64,000 nucleotides of DNA, taken from NCBI GenBank assembly GCA_903813345.2, contig CAIIXF020000003.1:32675151-32739150 (forward strand). Reading direction: 5' to 3'. Below are positions 1 through 11,192 of this stretch, in pieces; the stretch's first letter is position 1, and every line of letters begins with the position of its first letter. The position numbers and the translations under genes are program-made. A model generated the notes under the pieces. The model had not been told where the DNA came from. It saw only the letters and a list, made by a program, of their open reading frames with translations, and did not search any database. This stretch comes from Owenia fusiformis (lineage: Eukaryota > Annelida > Polychaeta > Sabellida > Oweniidae).

Positions 1-163
1 ATGGTACTGATACATGTTTGTGAGAAAAAATGTCGTGGGGAATCTGCCTACGACGTGAAATAAGGAAAAAAGAAAAATCGTACCTTAGACGTTCCGACAT
101 TTTGTTACCGAAACGAATCGTTTCGGTAACCAGCGTAATCGAGCGGATCACCATTCACCAGTG
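1..163 (-). repeat. Right half of a CACTGGTG foldback element
   Basis: This stretch matches one arm of the foldback family seen at 12640-13616 and 21810-22241: the blocks TCGTACCTTAGACGTTCC, CCGACATTTTGTTACC and CAGCGTAATCGAGCGGATC are shared. It ends near 163 in CACCAGTG, the family terminus. The other arm lies outside the window. No protein is encoded; the short open frames here are not genes. Confidence 0.7.
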
Positions 164-414
164 TGTTTTGCCCTTCATGTGGTGCTCATATTCCTCTTTG
201 CAACTGATTATACATTTATTCGAATGTATTCAATATGATAACCGAAAGTGTTTTCAAGCACACAGGGGGACAAATTAGATGCAGTTTGTCTCAAAATTAG
301 TCACACCTTTCTGTCAGGATGGGTTCAGTTGCCAAAAACAGTTGATTCATGGAAATATATCATTTTGAAACTCCGAATCGGAGTGCAAAATGTCATGCTC
401 GCCATATTAAATAT
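164..414. other. Non-coding flank of the LTR insertion
   Basis: I see no gene here. The last four bases before the retrotransposon (411-414, ATAT) are repeated directly after it (8738-8741), so this segment and the one from 8742 were contiguous before the insertion. Confidence 0.6.
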
Positions 415-2823
415 TGTGGGAATTTTTAATTCCCCCTGAGTAGTACTAGGGTTTGTGAAACGTTTATTTTACTGGGTTTTATGTTATTTCATCTTTATTT
501 CATGTTCTGTCCACTGTAATTAAAGAATTGTATTGTAAAGTGTCTATGTGCAGAATCTCATCTAGGCACTTGGATGTTTACTGAATCAGCCGACGGCCTT
601 GGAATAAATTTGCATAATTAGGCACTCAGCAACAGAGCTCAACCAATCAGATGGCTTCATTTGAATTTACCGCCAACTTAAGTTGTATTTTCCCATGATG
701 CAACCTGAGATGTCTGGACTTTAGCGTGAGATCGTGACCTGTAAATCAGAGCTTACCAAGATTTTGTACAAGCAGGACCTCGTCAGTTTGGGGCATTTTA
801 TGTGCGAGCGTGGCTGATTACAACTGTGGATTATATTTGGATATTATTTGACTATTTGCTGCTATTGCTTGATGTAAATTGCGTGCGTTGCGACAATTGG
901 GGAAAAGACAAGACAATAGATAGTTCTTTGGTGAGTGACAATTTGATTATTGAGTTTGACGCCATATTGCCGTCCGCCATTTTGATTTCTTCTTCCCAGA
1001 GTTCCCTGCGGTCGGCCATCTTTATTTTTTACGGAAGTGACGCCATCTTAAGGAGTGATTCCTTCTCTGAGTAGTTACAACTCTTGTCTAATCTCAGTTT
1101 GATTGATATTCGAGAGTCGTGTCTGCTCTGAGGACTGTCAGCTCTGAGTCATTACTACTCCATTTGCCCGAGGATCGCCAACTCCGAGTAATTATGGCTC
1201 TTGTCTAATCTCAGTTTGATTGATATTCAAGAGTCATATCTGCTCCGAGGACTCACTGCTCCGAGTCATTACTCCTCCATTGACTCCGAGAATTGCCAGC
1301 TCCGAGTGATTACTCCTCCAATTATTAAGTGTTATATCTCCTCTGAGTTATATTTGGTCCGAGTAGTTACAGCTCTGTCTAATCTCCGTTGTGATTGATA
1401 TTCGAGAGTTGTATCTGCTCCGAGGATTGCCAGCTCCGAGCGATTACTCCTCCATCTAGTTGAGAGCCATACCTACTCCGAGGATTGCCAGCTCCGAGTG
1501 ATTACTCCTCCATCTAGTTGAGAGCCATACCTACTCTGAGGACTCACTGCTCCGAGTGCTTACTCCTCCATCTATTCTAGAGTGGAATCTGCTCCGAGGG
1601 TTGAGAATACAACTCCGTCTAATCTCAGTTTAATGATCGATATTCGTGAGTTGCTTCTTCTCTTCCTCCGAGTTATTGATGATCCGAAATTGATACAAGT
1701 TGCTGAACTTGATGTACCCTCCGAGGTGATTTGACTCCTCCAGAAGTTAGATACTGAGGTTACACTACTGGAACCAAGGTATTTCTGTGTTGCAAGGTTT
1801 ATTCCATTGGAGCCAAGGTTACTCCACCGGAACTAAGGTACTCCGAGATCGAGAAGTAGCAGCTCTGGTCTAATCTCACCATCTGATTGACATTCCAGAG
1901 GTGTTATTTCTCTGTAGAGGGTGACGAGGTTTCTCCTGTGAAGTGGCGACTCCCGAGCAGAGTGCTCCAGAGCCTGGACCCCTTCCAAGAGACAGAGTTT
2001 GTGTCGGAGCCAAAGTTACACTACCGGAACTGAGGTGCTCCAAGAGACACAGAGTTTGCGTTGATTTCTCTTGAGACGAGACGACTCCGAGCTGAGATAC
2101 TCCGAGCGTGTGAATCGTTCAAGAGCAGAGGTTTTTATCGAGAAGTGGCGACTCCCGAACAGAGGTTGCTCCAGAGCCTGGACCCCTTCCAAGAGACAGA
2201 GTTGTGATTGGAGCCATAGTTACACTACCGGAACTGAGGTGCTCCAAGAGACACAGAGTTTGCGTTGATTTCTCTTGAGACGAGACGACTCCGAGCTGAG
2301 ATACTCCGAGCGTGTGAATCGTTCAAGAGCAGAGGTTTTTATCGAGAAGTGGCGACTCCCAAGCAGAGAGTGCTCTAGAGGCTGGTACTCTTCCAAGAGA
2401 GAGAGTTTGCGTGGTTTCCCCAGAGACGAAGTGACTCCCGGAGCTGAGGTTGCTCCTTAAGCTGAACAAACTCCATACAGAAGATTAAGAGACGTAGTGA
2501 CTCCTAGAGCTGAACAAACTACAGGAGGAGAACATAGAGAGACGCAGTGACTCTTAGTGTTAAACAAGCTCCAGAGCAGAGACGACTCTTGAAGAGAAAC
2601 TTGTATATTATATGGACATTTTGTTATTATATTGTAAAAACTTATGTTAGAATAGATTATAAAAACCCTGTACATAATTGTTTTGTGGAGCCATCTTCTA
2701 TTGGTAACTGTCGTACCACCAAACCAGGTCGACACCCTTGAAACACCTCCAAAGATCCCTTTTCGTCGTCCCAGGCCTTTCCCCAGTATACAGGGTGCTC
2801 GGTGAGACGGCCCAGGCGCGACA
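415..2823 (+). repeat. 5' long terminal repeat (2,409 bp)
   Basis: Unusually long LTR. It opens with a short inverted motif (GGGAATT...AATTCCC). A CCAAT-type motif lies near 643. The middle, about 1075-1760, is a degenerate array built on CTCCGAG with 58-bp units that are clearest at about 1422 and 1480. A second direct repeat of 204-bp spacing starts at 2071 and 2275. A TATA-like box sits at 2658-2665. The small open frames inside the LTR are repeat artefacts and not genes. Confidence 0.93.
2658..2665 (+). promoter_or_regulatory. Putative TATA box of the retrotransposon promoter
   Basis: TATAAAAA lies 158 bp before the end of the 5' LTR, with an identical copy at 8572-8579 in the 3' LTR. 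If used, transcription would start near 2690, giving a U3 of roughly 2.27 kb and a short R-U5 of about 130 bp. This is inferred from the motif and position only. Confidence 0.45.
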
Positions 2824-2841
2824 TTGGTGGCAGCGGTGGGA
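2824..2841 (+). other. Putative primer-binding site
   Basis: TTGGTGGCAGCGGTGGGA directly follows the 5' LTR. A TGG start, matching the CCA end of a tRNA, is what a minus-strand primer site should show. I did not assign the tRNA. Confidence 0.55.
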
Positions 2842-2858
2842 TCTGTTGTCTTTAAAAG

Positions 2859-5800
2859 ATGGCTGAGATGTCACAGAAGTTGGAGCGTTCCCCAGAGATA
2901 AGGGGTCAAGAGAACTCCAAGCTCACTGAGATGATGATGACTGGCTCTCAGGGAAAAAGGGAACAAGAGGAAGCAGTGAGGACAACCCCACCAGTCGACA
3001 AGTTTCAATTGGAGTCTACAGTGCTCTTCAAAGGAGACGGGTTGGCTCCTTATGTGCATGCAGGTGATGACACAATTCCTTTGGATCCAGATGACCCCAG
3101 AGCTGAGCGGACTCCAGAGAGAAGATTCCAACAACTACCCACAGAGAGGCAGATGAGGATGCATCCTGGTCTTGAAGGGACTACTGGGTACTGGTCTTCA
3201 ACTCAGCTCCAGAGAGATGTTCGTACACCCCCTGGCCTTGGAAGAGAATTCGGAGAGGGAGCGAGGCTGAGACATAGAGGGCAGTATCCTCTTACCTCCA
3301 CACTGATACCAGAGAGGCAGAAGGATGAACAAATACTCCTCGAGAGACAGTTGGACTCCACACAATCCCAGGTTATGGCTATACAGGGGAGCCTTGGAAC
3401 GCTCAGATCAGATGTTGGGAGAAGGCTGCAAGTTCAATCTGAAGAGATGGTCAGTCTCCATGTTGAACTCGGTAAACTGGCGAACGTGGTGAACCAAGGT
3501 CAAGAGGAGGCTAAGAAGACCAGAGAGGGGATGGAGAATTTCTTGAAAGAGATGAATGCTACCCTAGGGCAGATGAGCCAAGCTCCTCCACCGGTGTCCC
3601 GGATGGTGAATCCCTCTAGGGTTGAGATGGTAGGCGATCCGAGATCAGCTCTTCTGACTCAACCTGAAAGAAGTCCAAGAGAGATGTTTAACCGAGCAGG
3701 GATGCCTCCTTATTCCCCAAGATTCCATCTGGAACCAGATGTCCAAATGCAGCAACCTAGATGGTCACAAGATGAAGAGTCGAGATTGCTCCCAGAAACG
3801 ACAATGCTGCTAGAGCCCAATAGAGTCTTTCTGAAGAGTAATGGTGATCGTATAATAGATGAATCTGGGTTCAAGCAGAGAATGCCTGCTCCAGAAGATG
3901 ATCCACATTCAATAACTAGATGTAGTCGAGATGTTGATTTGCAGCGGGATAGAAATGCTCTGCCTCCAAAGACTAGAGGACATGAGGCTCCTCAGCTCAC
4001 AAGGTTGGATCCAAACCAGCTCACTCGCATGTCTGGAGAGGAACCACTTACTGGTCGATGGAGTCAACAAGGAGCCAGATTACCTCCAGAGCCTTATGTC
4101 GAAGCAGAGCCAGAGAAGCTCAATGTGTCAAATACTAATAGAAGGGATACTACTACAGGGCTTCAACAAGAACCATCCACATCTCGTAGAGTGGAAGTTC
4201 CTCCAGAGAGCCTTAGGGCTCATCCAATAGCAGAGGAAAGGAGAGCAGAGAGCTCCAATAGTAACCATGAGCAGGCAATGGTGAAACTAGCTGAGAAAGC
4301 TATGGATATGTGTGGGAAGGCCTTGGAGTCAGCGCAGCAGGGAAGGAAGACTAAAATCAAGCCAACCCAACTATTTGATGGCAAAACTCCCTGGCTTGAC
4401 TACAAAGCCCACTTCCAGAATTGTATTGAAAGCAATAGATGGAATGACGAGGAAAAGAGGCAGAATCTCACCAACCAATTGAGGGGTGATGCTCAGCAGC
4501 TGGTCCAAGAGTTAGAAGAAGGACACACTTATGGTGATCTTTTAGAGGCCTTAACCAAAAGATTTGGACCAGGGGACAAAGCCTCTATGAACGAAGCCGA
4601 GCTTAACACTAGAGTCCGGAAGCCGAAGGAATCCTTACAGAGTTTAGGTCAAAGTATCCGGAGGTTAGCTGCCTTAGCCTATCCAGAGATGCCTCGTCCC
4701 TCCCAGGACAGACTTGCTCGACGGAGCTTTGAAAAGGCAATAACAGACGATGATGTTCGGGCTGCAGTGCATCGCCGAGCCCCAAAGTCTCTTGATGAAG
4801 CCATTGAGGAGGCCCAGAAGGAGGAAGCTTACCAAGAGTCGGAACGTATCCGAAGGGGACTCAAGCCAAAACAGTTGGATCATCACATTTCACTTGTTAC
4901 CAGCGACCCTGTGGAGGAAAGGCTCCTCAAAATGATGGAGGACATGAAGACGGAGATGATGAAGGAGATGAATGAGGCGTTACAGCTCTTCAAAGAGCAA
5001 AGAGAACTCCGAGCTCCTCGATGCATTACTTGTAGACGATGTGGAGAGGAAGGTCATATTGTGAGAAGATGTCCTCTAGTCACCTGCTTCAATTGTTTGG
5101 AGCCAGGGCACCTCTCCATTGATTGTCCTAAACCAAAGAAGAGTAGAGATGCTCCAGGAATCCACCCAGTATGTTTCCTTGATGTCAGAGGTCGAGCAGT
5201 GGTAGATCCTGAGAGGGCTGAATCTGCTCAGAAGGTAGAGGCTGATGTTGAGATATGTGGAGCCCGTGTGAAGTGCCTAGTAGATACAGGATCAGTGGTG
5301 TCTTTGATGAGTCTACACAGCTTCAACCGAATCAACTACCGGAAGAGACCACAACTGAAACCAGCCAAAGATGTCTTGGTGCAAGCCGATGGATCCCCTA
5401 TAGCAGTATATGGCTTGTGCTCCATGGAAGTGAAGTTAGATGGGAGAAAGACCCCTTTGGAGATAGTGGTGGCCGAAATTAGCCAGGATGGGATCTTAGG
5501 TACTGACTATCTATTGGCGAGCAAGGCTGTGATCAATTATGGCTCCTTACAGATGAGCTTCAATGACTCCAACAGTGAAGGAATCCAGAGCTGTAGTAGC
5601 TCCCAACAAGAGAAGCCAAAGGAGCCAAGAACCTTCATTACTGCAACCCACAAAAGAAGGAAGAGACAAAGAAGAGAGCGAAAGAAGAAGGAGCTTCCAA
5701 AGAATCCTGATGAGCTCGGTGATACTGTGTGGCCCCAGAATAGCAGAAGTAGCAAAGTTGACTCTCCTGAAGTGAAGAGCAGACATGCCTCTAAAAGACC

Positions 5801-6137
5801 CGATGTAGGAGCGGAGGAACCTCGAGCCCTAGTAGACAGCCGAGAGAGACCTACACTCCTCGAGAAGGGAAGGTCAAGTAGGGGGGCAAGACGGTCGGGT
5901 GGTAGCGAGTTGACAAGAGAGAGGCGAGCCTACAAACCAAGAGGGGTATCAAGTGAGCAGCGAGAAGAAAGACTACATTACAGAGCGAGACCCAGATGTC
6001 AAAGAAAACAGCCGACGTACTTACCAGTTTGTTGTGTTGGTCGAGACAAGATGAACTGGAGAAAAGTTGACTCATCAGAGGAGCCAATGAGGCTCCCTCA
6101 AGTGCGTGACAGAGGGGCGACGACAGAGGCCCAGTGA
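2859..6137 (+). CDS. Gag-protease polyprotein of LTR retrotransposon (1,092 aa)
   Basis: The intact ORF starts at the first ATG after the primer-binding site. The first 480 or so residues are charged and low-complexity, rich in E, R, P and Q. Residues about 500-665 form a retrotransposon Gag region (FDGKTPWLDYKAHF near the start, helical and charged). Two CCHC zinc knuckles follow at about 720-765: CRRCGEEGHIVRRC and CFNCLEPGHLSIDC, both C-x2-C-x4-H-x4-C. The aspartic protease is at about 795-890, with catalytic LVDTGS near 808 and the conserved ILGTDYL near 878. The last 160 residues are strongly basic (HKRRKRQRRERKKK) and of no recognised fold. The product should assemble particles, bind RNA and cleave itself. 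The frame ends with TGA 190 bp before the 3' LTR, so no pol is fused or frameshifted downstream. The absence of stops and frameshifts over 3.3 kb points to recent activity. Confidence 0.93.
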   Translation: MAEMSQKLERSPEIRGQENSKLTEMMMTGSQGKREQEEAVRTTPPVDKFQLESTVLFKGDGLAPYVHAGDDTIPLDPDDPRAERTPERRFQQLPTERQMRMHPGLEGTTGYWSSTQLQRDVRTPPGLGREFGEGARLRHRGQYPLTSTLIPERQKDEQILLERQLDSTQSQVMAIQGSLGTLRSDVGRRLQVQSEEMVSLHVELGKLANVVNQGQEEAKKTREGMENFLKEMNATLGQMSQAPPPVSRMVNPSRVEMVGDPRSALLTQPERSPREMFNRAGMPPYSPRFHLEPDVQMQQPRWSQDEESRLLPETTMLLEPNRVFLKSNGDRIIDESGFKQRMPAPEDDPHSITRCSRDVDLQRDRNALPPKTRGHEAPQLTRLDPNQLTRMSGEEPLTGRWSQQGARLPPEPYVEAEPEKLNVSNTNRRDTTTGLQQEPSTSRRVEVPPESLRAHPIAEERRAESSNSNHEQAMVKLAEKAMDMCGKALESAQQGRKTKIKPTQLFDGKTPWLDYKAHFQNCIESNRWNDEEKRQNLTNQLRGDAQQLVQELEEGHTYGDLLEALTKRFGPGDKASMNEAELNTRVRKPKESLQSLGQSIRRLAALAYPEMPRPSQDRLARRSFEKAITDDDVRAAVHRRAPKSLDEAIEEAQKEEAYQESERIRRGLKPKQLDHHISLVTSDPVEERLLKMMEDMKTEMMKEMNEALQLFKEQRELRAPRCITCRRCGEEGHIVRRCPLVTCFNCLEPGHLSIDCPKPKKSRDAPGIHPVCFLDVRGRAVVDPERAESAQKVEADVEICGARVKCLVDTGSVVSLMSLHSFNRINYRKRPQLKPAKDVLVQADGSPIAVYGLCSMEVKLDGRKTPLEIVVAEISQDGILGTDYLLASKAVINYGSLQMSFNDSNSEGIQSCSSSQQEKPKEPRTFITATHKRRKRQRRERKKKELPKNPDELGDTVWPQNSRSSKVDSPEVKSRHASKRPDVGAEEPRALVDSRERPTLLEKGRSSRGARRSGGSELTRERRAYKPRGVSSEQREERLHYRARPRCQRKQPTYLPVCCVGRDKMNWRKVDSSEEPMRLPQVRDRGATTEAQ

Positions 6138-6319
6138 CTCTTTTTCTAAATAAGACAATACAAAGTGTAGATAGATAGTAGTGTAGATAGACTGTTGATT
6201 GAGCGAGTATTGATTATAATGGTGTAACTTTTTGAAAGGAGCTAAGTGAGCTCTTTACTTGTATTTATTTTTGTAGAAGTTAAGCTTATATTGTGTGATC
6301 GTGGGCGATCAAGCTTAGT

Positions 6320-6328
6320 AGGGGGGAG
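6320..6328 (+). other. Polypurine tract
   Basis: AGGGGGGAG lies immediately before the 3' LTR start (6329), the expected position for the plus-strand primer of reverse transcription. Confidence 0.8.
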
Positions 6329-8737
6329 TGTGGGAATTTTTAATTCCCCCTGAGTAGTACTAGGGTTTGTGAAACGTTTATTTTACTGGGTTTTATGTTA
6401 TTTCATCTTTATTTCATGTTCTGTCCACTGTAATTAAAGAATTGTATTGTAAAGTGTCTATGTGCAGAATCTCATCTAGGCACTTGGATGTTTACTGAAT
6501 CAGCCGACGGCCTTGGAATAAATTTGCATAATTAGGCACTCAGCAACAGAGCTCAACCAATCAGATGGCTTCATTTGAATTTACCGCCAACTTAAGTTGT
6601 ATTTTCCCATGATGCAACCTGAGATGTCTGGACTTTAGCGTGAGATCGTGACCTGTAAATCAGAGCTTACCAAGATTTTGTACAAGCAGGACCTCGTCAG
6701 TTTGGGGCATTTTATGTGCGAGCGTGGCTGATTACAACTGTGGATTATATTTGGATATTATTTGACTATTTGCTGCTATTGCTTGATGTAAATTGCGTGC
6801 GTTGCGACAATTGGGGAAAAGACAAGACAATAGATAGTTCTTTGGTGAGTGACAATTTGATTATTGAGTTTGACGCCATATTGCCGTCCGCCATTTTGAT
6901 TTCTTCTTCCCAGAGTTCCCTGCGGTCGGCCATCTTTATTTTTTACGGAAGTGACGCCATCTTAAGGAGTGATTCCTTCTCTGAGTAGTTACAACTCTTG
7001 TCTAATCTCAGTTTGATTGATATTCGAGAGTCGTGTCTGCTCTGAGGACTGTCAGCTCTGAGTCATTACTACTCCATTTGCCCGAGGATCGCCAACTCCG
7101 AGTAATTATGGCTCTTGTCTAATCTCAGTTTGATTGATATTCAAGAGTCATATCTGCTCCGAGGACTCACTGCTCCGAGTCATTACTCCTCCATTGACTC
7201 CGAGAATTGCCAGCTCCGAGTGATTACTCCTCCAATTATTAAGTGTTATATCTCCTCTGAGTTATATTTGGTCCGAGTAGTTACAGCTCTGTCTAATCTC
7301 CGTTGTGATTGATATTCGAGAGTTGTATCTGCTCCGAGGATTGCCAGCTCCGAGCGATTACTCCTCCATCTAGTTGAGAGCCATACCTACTCCGAGGATT
7401 GCCAGCTCCGAGTGATTACTCCTCCATCTAGTTGAGAGCCATACCTACTCTGAGGACTCACTGCTCCGAGTGCTTACTCCTCCATCTATTCTAGAGTGGA
7501 ATCTGCTCCGAGGGTTGAGAATACAACTCCGTCTAATCTCAGTTTAATGATCGATATTCGTGAGTTGCTTCTTCTCTTCCTCCGAGTTATTGATGATCCG
7601 AAATTGATACAAGTTGCTGAACTTGATGTACCCTCCGAGGTGATTTGACTCCTCCAGAAGTTAGATACTGAGGTTACACTACTGGAACCAAGGTATTTCT
7701 GTGTTGCAAGGTTTATTCCATTGGAGCCAAGGTTACTCCACCGGAACTAAGGTACTCCGAGATCGAGAAGTAGCAGCTCTGGTCTAATCTCACCATCTGA
7801 TTGACATTCCAGAGGTGTTATTTCTCTGTAGAGGGTGACGAGGTTTCTCCTGTGAAGTGGCGACTCCCGAGCAGAGTGCTCCAGAGCCTGGACCCCTTCC
7901 AAGAGACAGAGTTTGTGTCGGAGCCAAAGTTACACTACCGGAACTGAGGTGCTCCAAGAGACACAGAGTTTGCGTTGATTTCTCTTGAGACGAGACGACT
8001 CCGAGCTGAGATACTCCGAGCGTGTGAATCGTTCAAGAGCAGAGGTTTTTATCGAGAAGTGGCGACTCCCGAACAGAGGTTGCTCCAGAGCCTGGACCCC
8101 TTCCAAGAGACAGAGTTGTGATTGGAGCCATAGTTACACTACCGGAACTGAGGTGCTCCAAGAGACACAGAGTTTGCGTTGATTTCTCTTGAGACGAGAC
8201 GACTCCGAGCTGAGATACTCCGAGCGTGTGAATCGTTCAAGAGCAGAGGTTTTTATCGAGAAGTGGCGACTCCCAAGCAGAGAGTGCTCTAGAGGCTGGT
8301 ACTCTTCCAAGAGAGAGAGTTTGCGTGGTTTCCCCAGAGACGAAGTGACTCCCGGAGCTGAGGTTGCTCCTTAAGCTGAACAAACTCCATACAGAAGATT
8401 AAGAGACGTAGTGACTCCTAGAGCTGAACAAACTACAGGAGGAGAACATAGAGAGACGCAGTGACTCTTAGTGTTAAACAAGCTCCAGAGCAGAGACGAC
8501 TCTTGAAGAGAAACTTGTATATTATATGGACATTTTGTTATTATATTGTAAAAACTTATGTTAGAATAGATTATAAAAACCCTGTACATAATTGTTTTGT
8601 GGAGCCATCTTCTATTGGTAACTGTCGTACCACCAAACCAGGTCGACACCCTTGAAACACCTCCAAAGATCCCTTTTCGTCGTCCCAGGCCTTTCCCCAG
8701 TATACAGGGTGCTCGGTGAGACGGCCCAGGCGCGACA
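6329..8737 (+). repeat. 3' long terminal repeat (2,409 bp)
   Basis: Co-linear copy of 415-2823 at a constant offset of 5,914 bp, with no indels that I can find. It ends CGCGACA followed by ATAT, the target duplication. Confidence 0.93.
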
Positions 8738-8887
8738 ATATCATTTTAGACCTTTCGATACCATGATTCGGAAAATGATAGTTAATGCAAACTGAACAGA
8801 ACATCATTATTTCTAAACTTGGATTAGAACACTACACATTCTAATATAATTGGTAATGGTATTGCCCATTTTCTATAAAAGCATTGA

Positions 8888-9091
8888 GGTCAGGGTGCAT
8901 GTTCGGAATTTTGCTGCAACCCTCAAATTTGAATCACCCCTTCCCCACAATGTCTACATCTCTCACTTTTGCACAACGAGTGTACTAATGTACCTAGAGA
9001 GGAATGAGGAGAAGAATGTTTTGATAAAATGTACAAAAATAAGAAAATTCAGTGAGGAATGCAGCAAAATTCCGAACATACACCCCGGCCT
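8888..9091. repeat. Short inverted-repeat (MITE-like) element
   Basis: The arms GCATGTTCGGAATTTTGCTG (from about 8897) and its complement near 9057-9080 are inverted about 200 bp apart, with related outer bases (GGTCAGGGTG and CACCCCGGCC). No ORF of interest lies inside. Confidence 0.6.
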
Positions 9092-9474
9092 TAAATGACT
9101 CCCTAAAGTAGCAGCTGGCACCTTTCTTATTTGGTTTTTACTTTGAATTTCACTCGGCCTGTCCGAACCTTTATTGGTCATTGTGTATTGATAAATCCGA
9201 ACTTTCATTTCCTATGGTTCATTTCTATGGATTTACGGCAAGACGAAGTCCATCAATAGTTTAATCGATGATTTTGTTTTTTATTTTATTCTTATTTTGT
9301 TATTTGCATTACACCTGCTCGAGCGGGAAAACTCCTTACTTTTCGTCTTGTGTATGTTACAGATCTAGGGTTGGGAATTTGACAGTGATATGATAATCCG
9401 GATAAAGGTTTTATTACTCGAGTCCAAATACACTCGAAGAATAATAACTCTCTACGTAGATAGCGCAATTGTCC

Positions 9475-9660
9475 AGAGTCTCTTCGTTCATTCATTTCGT
9501 TACTTTGGTAGATTATCAACATTGCTTGCATGTTTTTCTGCATCCTTCTACCACCAAACTGCTCATTTGACACATATCGTTCAAGGTCGCTGTATCACAA
9601 TCCGCCCTCGTGTCCCTACATAATTCTGAAATAAAATGTACGACATAATTTCACTACCGG
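9475..9660 (+). repeat. Dispersed repeat unit, empty-site copy
   Basis: About 180 bp, from the CGTTCATTCATTT region to CATAATTTCACTACCGG, recurs at 21764-22385. There it is interrupted by a foldback element between GATTATCA and GCTTGCATG. This copy lacks the insertion and so shows the pre-insertion state. Confidence 0.75.
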
Positions 9661-9899
9661 GAGTATTATTGTAATTTGAAGCTATTTCTTTCGGTGTACG
9701 TGAGTAGTTATAAATGACGAATAAAATGAAAACATTCAAATACAGCAAGGCTACACAATAAGATCTTCATGTATTTCAATTTAGAAATGTGAAAATAATT
9801 TTTTTGATCATATTCTACATTTCAAACAATTAAATTACTAAAACAGTGATGATGACATTATAAAACTTGATTTCAATCAATTCTTTTCTCTATTTTAAA

Positions 9900-11192
9900 C
9901 ACGGTGTATAACCCAAACGCTCCTACATGCACGACGGAGCGTTTCATTACTGAAATTAAACAAAGTAACGCTCCTGAGTAGGAAAACTGGCTGGCGGGAA
10001 TGATGAGCCGTCTGACGATTTCCCCAATAATGGGAATAAGAGGTATGAGTTACATATTTCGAGTATACCATTCGATGGGTGTGATATTCATGTTGTACGT
10101 GGCTGGCTGTTGACGTTTGAAGCAATTAGGAAGAGCTATACGAAGCAGTATAGTTATCAAAATTCAAAAACGTATTTGTCATTCTACCGGTCAAAACCCC
10201 TTTTGTCGATACATGTGATTAGTTGAGCCAAGATTAGAGCACCAACGTATATTTTAGTCAAATTCCAATGCTTCAACGCACCATACATTATCGTAATAGT
10301 GATTTGATGACCGAAAATCCAGTCTTAAAAATGATGACATTCTCATATTCAAGAAACGCTCCGATCTGATTAACACAGTGAACTGGAAACGCTCCGGTAG
10401 TCTAGATCAGTTTAGGAAATATATAGCTTGCCTTTCCTTTTCAGGAAGAGAAAGAAAAGATCTATTATACCCCTTGGCATCAATAGAAGAAAGATTAATT
10501 CACATATAAATTTTAGTTTTTTCTATAGTTTTATGATTTAGCACATATGTAGGCATGACATCATCTAATGTATAGGCTTAAATCAGCTAGTTGCACGTTT
10601 AGCACCACCAGGTTCAGATGTTTCAATTTGCCTAACAAGTACAACACGTTTTTAAGAGATAGATTCGATTCGGGACTCTTCTCTATTAATCTGAAAATGA
10701 TATCAAAACAAAATGGTAAGAGCGTTTCTAAAATTGTGTTCTAAATCGACGGAGCGTTTCGAGGAAAACAAGCGATTTCTCGAGAACAAGTAATGGATTT
10801 GGACTGGGATTTTAGGAAATGAGAATATACGAGTTTGTGATCTACTACTTTAACAGAAAGATTAACGTTTTCATAGAAATACTAGTTTAATTCGTAATTT
10901 GTGGTCAAAACGTCATCTTCAGATTCGTTCGATCTACACTACGGAGCTTTGATCAAGCAAATAACAGTTTACCACCAGAAGTTGAATAAATAAGATCTTT
11001 GCTCACGGTATTGTTCATCGAATGGTACATAATATTTCACCATAACATATGATATGTAAGAGAAACGAGAGAAACAATACTTACGGTCATAGTGGAATCT
11101 TTATGAGCCGCCATTTTATTTCGCTCCGGAGCGTTTCCGCGTAAATGTAACGCTCCGTCGTGCATGTAGGAGCGTTTGGGTTATACACCGTG
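9900..11192. mobile_element. 1.29-kb non-autonomous element, CACGGTG ends, 5-bp target duplication
   Basis: The terminal inverted repeats are about 46 bp, starting CACGGTGTATAACCC and continuing through AACGCTCCTACATGC. TTAAA flanks both sides (9895-9899 and 11193-11197). The octamer AACGCTCC or its complement GGAGCGTT occurs about ten times inside, in both orientations, concentrated near the ends. No transposase frame is present. The CAC terminus and 5-bp duplication resemble Transib/RAG-type elements; the superfamily is not proven. The arrayed octamer is a plausible binding site for the missing transposase. Confidence 0.85.

Larger units (their letters stand above)
415..8737 (+). mobile_element. 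Complete gag-protease-only LTR retrotransposon, 8.3 kb
   Basis: Two direct repeats of exactly 2,409 bp (415-2823 and 6329-8737) enclose 3.5 kb of internal sequence. Each repeat starts TGTGGG and ends GACA (TG...CA), and ATAT flanks both outer sides as a 4-bp target duplication (AATAT if the last A is counted outside). A primer-binding-site-like segment follows the left repeat and a purine tract precedes the right one. The internal region has one long ORF (2859-6137) with Gag, two zinc knuckles and an aspartic protease, then about 190 bp of non-coding sequence. Nothing resembling reverse transcriptase, RNase H or integrase is present. Every ORF in the two LTRs is offset by the same 5,914 bp, so there are no indels between them and the insertion is probably recent. 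The Gag and protease type suggests the Ty3/Gypsy group. It would need enzymes from a relative to move. Confidence 0.93.

Noticed and set aside
802-2735. Several 60-90-codon frames in both LTRs
   Set aside because: They occur identically in each LTR, follow the CTCCGAG repeats, and several begin with TTG and not ATG. Repeat artefacts.
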